From the NCBI GenBank assembly GCA_964365025.1, contig CAYIOJ010000040.1, positions 1 through 8,173 on the forward strand: a stretch of DNA of 8,173 bases, written 5' to 3'. The notes beneath the pieces were generated by a model. The model saw nothing but the letters and a program-made list of their open reading frames with translations, made no database searches and was not told where the DNA came from. The translations under genes were made by a program, and so were the position numbers. Of this stretch, positions 6,323 through 8,173 are shown one piece after another. Source of the DNA: UBA10003 sp964365025. GTDB lineage: Bacteria > Patescibacteriota > Patescibacteriia > Magasanikbacterales > UBA10003. Numbering within the stretch: the stretch's first letter is position 1; each line of letters opens with the position of its first letter.

Positions 6323-6503
6323 TAGGGTCTGTCGCCAAATGTGCTTTGGCCTGCCGGCAGGCAGGCAACGAAATTTCAGAATTTTGTGACAGAATGCTTG
6401 AATAAATTTTGAGGTTTATCTGAAAGATAAGCTGAAAAATTTTGAAAGCATTGTGGCCAAAATTATAAAATTGCAGTAAAAGAGCATTTGGCGACAGGCC
6501 CTA
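6323..6503. mobile_element. MITE-like fold-back element with terminal inverted repeats
   Basis: The left end TAGGGTCTGTCGCCAAATG (from 6323) and the reverse complement of the right end, TAGGGCCTGTCGCCAAATG (from 6503), match over about 24 bases with three differences. Both ends carry TA, consistent with a TA target duplication. The similarity continues inward with gaps: AATGCTT/AAGCATT and AAATTTT/AAAATTT arms, and an apex TTATC-TGAAA-GATAA (6416-6430). The whole 181 bp is therefore one long imperfect hairpin. It has no coding capacity. The left arm is about 20 bases longer than the right because of the GC-rich palindrome at 6349-6366. A non-autonomous transposable element is the best reading; a structured RNA is the alternative. 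Confidence 0.72.
6349..6366. repeat. GC-rich palindrome inserted in one arm of the fold-back element
   Basis: GCCTGCCGGCAGGC (6349-6362) is a perfect 14-bp palindrome followed by a partial repeat AGGC (6363-6366). It lies in the left arm of the fold-back element and has no counterpart in the right arm, so it looks like a later insertion. CCTGCCGGCAGG-like units are, from memory, frequent in Patescibacteria genomes. Confidence 0.6.
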
Positions 6504-6540
6504 TAAGCTGTTTTCAAATTGTATCTCTTTTTGCCTTTAC

Positions 6541-6568
6541 TTGCAACCTTCTTTTATGTTATTATAAT
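6541..6568 (+). promoter_or_regulatory. Probable sigma70-type promoter for the clp gene
   Basis: TTGCAA (6541-6546) and a perfect TATAAT (6563-6568) are separated by 16 bases, about 46 bases upstream of the ATG at 6615. No CIRCE element or obvious heat-shock operator is visible between the promoter and the gene. The stretch from 6504 to 6614 is otherwise AT-rich and non-coding. Confidence 0.6.
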
Positions 6569-6614
6569 AATAAAGAAATTGGCGAGACTTCACTAAAAAA
6601 ATCATCTAAATTTT

Positions 6615-8173
6615 ATGTCCACATCCATTTTCCAAAAATTCTCCACTCATCTTCAGCAGACCCTGAAGAATAGTTTTAAAATTGCCGCGGAATTAAAGCA
6701 CAAAGAACTCAATCCATTGCACCTGCTCTATGGATTATTGATTGAAAAAGGAGCGGTCGGAGCGGAAATTCTCTTAAAAATCGGCTTGGATAAAGAAAAA
6801 GTCGTTTCTTTTTTAATTAACATTCCCAAAGACGGCGGCGGCGACCTGCCGGATGTGAGCGACGAGACGCAAAAAATAATTTCCAAAGCCGCTGTTATCG
6901 CGGCGGAAAATCAGCACCGCTACATTGGCACCGAACATCTGATTTTGGCCATAGCTGAAACTAAAAGCGCTTTATTGGATAAATTTTTTGCCGCTCATAA
7001 AATTGACATGGCTAATCTGGAACAAACCGCTTTCAATGTCATCACCGGCACCAATCGTTTTCCGGAAATGACCGCGCTGTTCGGCCCGACGGCCAAAGAA
7101 AAAGAACCAACAGCCAAAGCTCCTTCCGCCGCCAAACATAAGCCAACAAAAAATCCGGCTTTGGACTTTTTTACTTTTGATCTGACCGGCGCCAAGGCAC
7201 AAAAAACATTGGACCCGATTATCGGCCGCCAAACGGAAATCACCCGTCTTATACAAATCCTCTGCCGCCGCACCAAAAACAATCCGGTGCTGTTGGGCGA
7301 TCCTGGCGTGGGTAAAACCGCGATTGTAGAGGGGCTGGCGCAAAAAATCATGGCGGGAGAGGTGCCAGACCAACTACAAGGTAAAAAAATCCGGCGGCTG
7401 GATCTGGGACTGCTCGTCGCCGGCACGATTTATCGCGGCGAATTTGAAAATCGCCTCAAACAACTGCTGGATGAAGTAAAGTCCGACTCGGACATTATTC
7501 TTTTTATTGACGAATTGCACACTATTGTCGGCGCCGGCTCGGCCTCGGGCTCCATGGACGCGGCCAATATGCTTAAACCAGCCTTGGCGCGCGGCGAAAT
7601 CCGCTGTATCGGCGCCACCACTTTTGAAGAATTTAAAAAGCACATTGAATCGGACGCGGCTTTGGAGCGCAGATTTCAGCCCATTATTGTCAACGAACCA
7701 ACCAAAGAAGAAACCGTCGCCATTCTCCACGGCATTAAAGAAAATTACGAAAAATTCCATTATTTAAAAATTACCGACGAGGCCATTCTTGCCGCCGTTG
7801 ATTTATCCGCCCGCTATCGCCAGGACAAATTTTTTCCGGACAAAGCCATTGATTTGCTGGACGAAGCCGGCTCGGCCAAAAAATTGACCGTCAAATCCAG
7901 CGGCGTTTTGCGCCAGCAAAAAAGTTTGGAAAAAAAGCTGCGCGCGGCCATTGAAAAAAAAGAAACGGCGGTACTGAATGAGAATTTTGAAAAAGCGCTG
8001 GATTTTAAAGACGAGGAAGAAACCTTATTAAAACAAATTGAGGAATTGAAACAAAAAATCAATCAGGGTGGACGGCGGCCGAAAACAACTTTGGAAGCCG
8101 GCGACATTGCCAAAATTATCGCGCTCTCCACCGGCATTCCGCTCGAGGGCGCTGCCGCGGCCCAGGCGACGGC
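6615..8173 (+). CDS. clpC: ClpC-type AAA+ protein unfoldase, N-terminal part (runs off the window)
   Basis: An open frame of 519 codons with no stop, cut by the window end. It is the ATPase that unfolds substrates for ClpP or acts as a disaggregase. A Clp N-domain (about 1-145, two repeats) contains NPLHLLYGL (33-41) and GTEHLILAIAE (105-115). A Lys/Pro/Ala-rich linker follows (about 158-182), then the first AAA+ module: Walker A GDPGVGKT (228-235), Walker B ILFIDE (295-300), sensor region GATTFEEF (333-340) and arginine finger candidates Arg352/Arg353. The middle region (about 430-488) is short, with a UVR-like NENFEKALDFKDEEE stretch, which favours ClpC over the long coiled coil of ClpB. 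The second AAA+ module and any ClpP-binding loop lie outside the window, so the subtype is provisional. After the middle region STGIPLEGAAAA replaces the usual WTGIPV. No SD precedes the ATG. Confidence 0.9.
   Translation, partial: MSTSIFQKFSTHLQQTLKNSFKIAAELKHKELNPLHLLYGLLIEKGAVGAEILLKIGLDKEKVVSFLINIPKDGGGDLPDVSDETQKIISKAAVIAAENQHRYIGTEHLILAIAETKSALLDKFFAAHKIDMANLEQTAFNVITGTNRFPEMTALFGPTAKEKEPTAKAPSAAKHKPTKNPALDFFTFDLTGAKAQKTLDPIIGRQTEITRLIQILCRRTKNNPVLLGDPGVGKTAIVEGLAQKIMAGEVPDQLQGKKIRRLDLGLLVAGTIYRGEFENRLKQLLDEVKSDSDIILFIDELHTIVGAGSASGSMDAANMLKPALARGEIRCIGATTFEEFKKHIESDAALERRFQPIIVNEPTKEETVAILHGIKENYEKFHYLKITDEAILAAVDLSARYRQDKFFPDKAIDLLDEAGSAKKLTVKSSGVLRQQKSLEKKLRAAIEKKETAVLNENFEKALDFKDEEETLLKQIEELKQKINQGGRRPKTTLEAGDIAKIIALSTGIPLEGAAAAQAT

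Noticed and set aside
6319..6324. TAATAT on the minus strand as a -10 box for the phosphohexomutase gene
   Set aside because: No -35 box lies at the right distance, no TG extension precedes it, and the start codon would be only a few bases after the transcription start.
6488..6673. 61-codon plus-strand frame beginning in the right end of the fold-back element
   Set aside because: It runs out of frame into the start of clpC, has no SD and shows no conserved feature.
6972..8062. Several minus-strand open frames of 71-143 codons and a plus-strand frame at 7507-7767
   Set aside because: They lie within the clp gene, which shows full Clp N-domain and AAA+ motifs. The alternative frames have no recognisable domain and are antisense or out-of-frame shadows.

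Overview
The window looks like a piece of a bacterial chromosome, most plausibly from the Candidate Phyla Radiation (Patescibacteria, Parcubacteria-like). This is an inference from four things. The housekeeping genes are compact and mostly lack a Shine-Dalgarno (SD) sequence. A stand-alone Pif1-type helicase sits in a cell-wall gene cluster. The MurD has divergent active-site motifs (NDCAATSP in place of the usual NDSKATN). Short palindromic repeats of a kind common in such genomes lie between genes and also in frame inside a gene. No rRNA, tRNA or CRISPR array was seen, and no defence system was recognised.

Layout. Positions 1-68 hold nothing I can name. From 3846 down to 69 a tightly packed minus-strand cluster reads, in transcription order: murD (peptidoglycan precursor ligase), a 78-residue acidic protein of unknown function, a Pif1/RecD-like DNA helicase, and a membrane-anchored cyclophilin-type peptidyl-prolyl isomerase. 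Gaps are 3, 24 and 10 bases, so this is probably one operon. The 3930-4500 segment is a self-contained plus-strand unit: a strong extended -10 promoter, an 11-bp leader hairpin, a good SD, a 142-residue polytopic membrane protein I do not recognise, and an intrinsic terminator. Converging on it from the right is a minus-strand phosphoglucomutase/phosphomannomutase (6310-4499). The gap 6311-6614 (304 bases) holds a 181-bp fold-back element with 24-bp terminal inverted repeats bounded by TA, followed by a sigma70-like promoter. That promoter reads into a ClpC-type AAA+ unfoldase (from 6615), which is cut off by the window end after 519 codons.

Functionally the known genes are housekeeping: cell-wall precursor synthesis (MurD), hexose-phosphate interconversion feeding envelope sugars (the mutase), DNA metabolism (helicase), and protein folding and turnover (cyclophilin, ClpC). 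The most notable content is small-scale. Four palindromic repeat copies lie in or just upstream of murD, and three of them are translated as part of MurD. The fold-back element is an imperfect palindrome along its whole length, and one arm carries what looks like a separate GC-rich palindromic insertion. The orphan membrane-protein cassette has expression signals unlike those of its neighbours.
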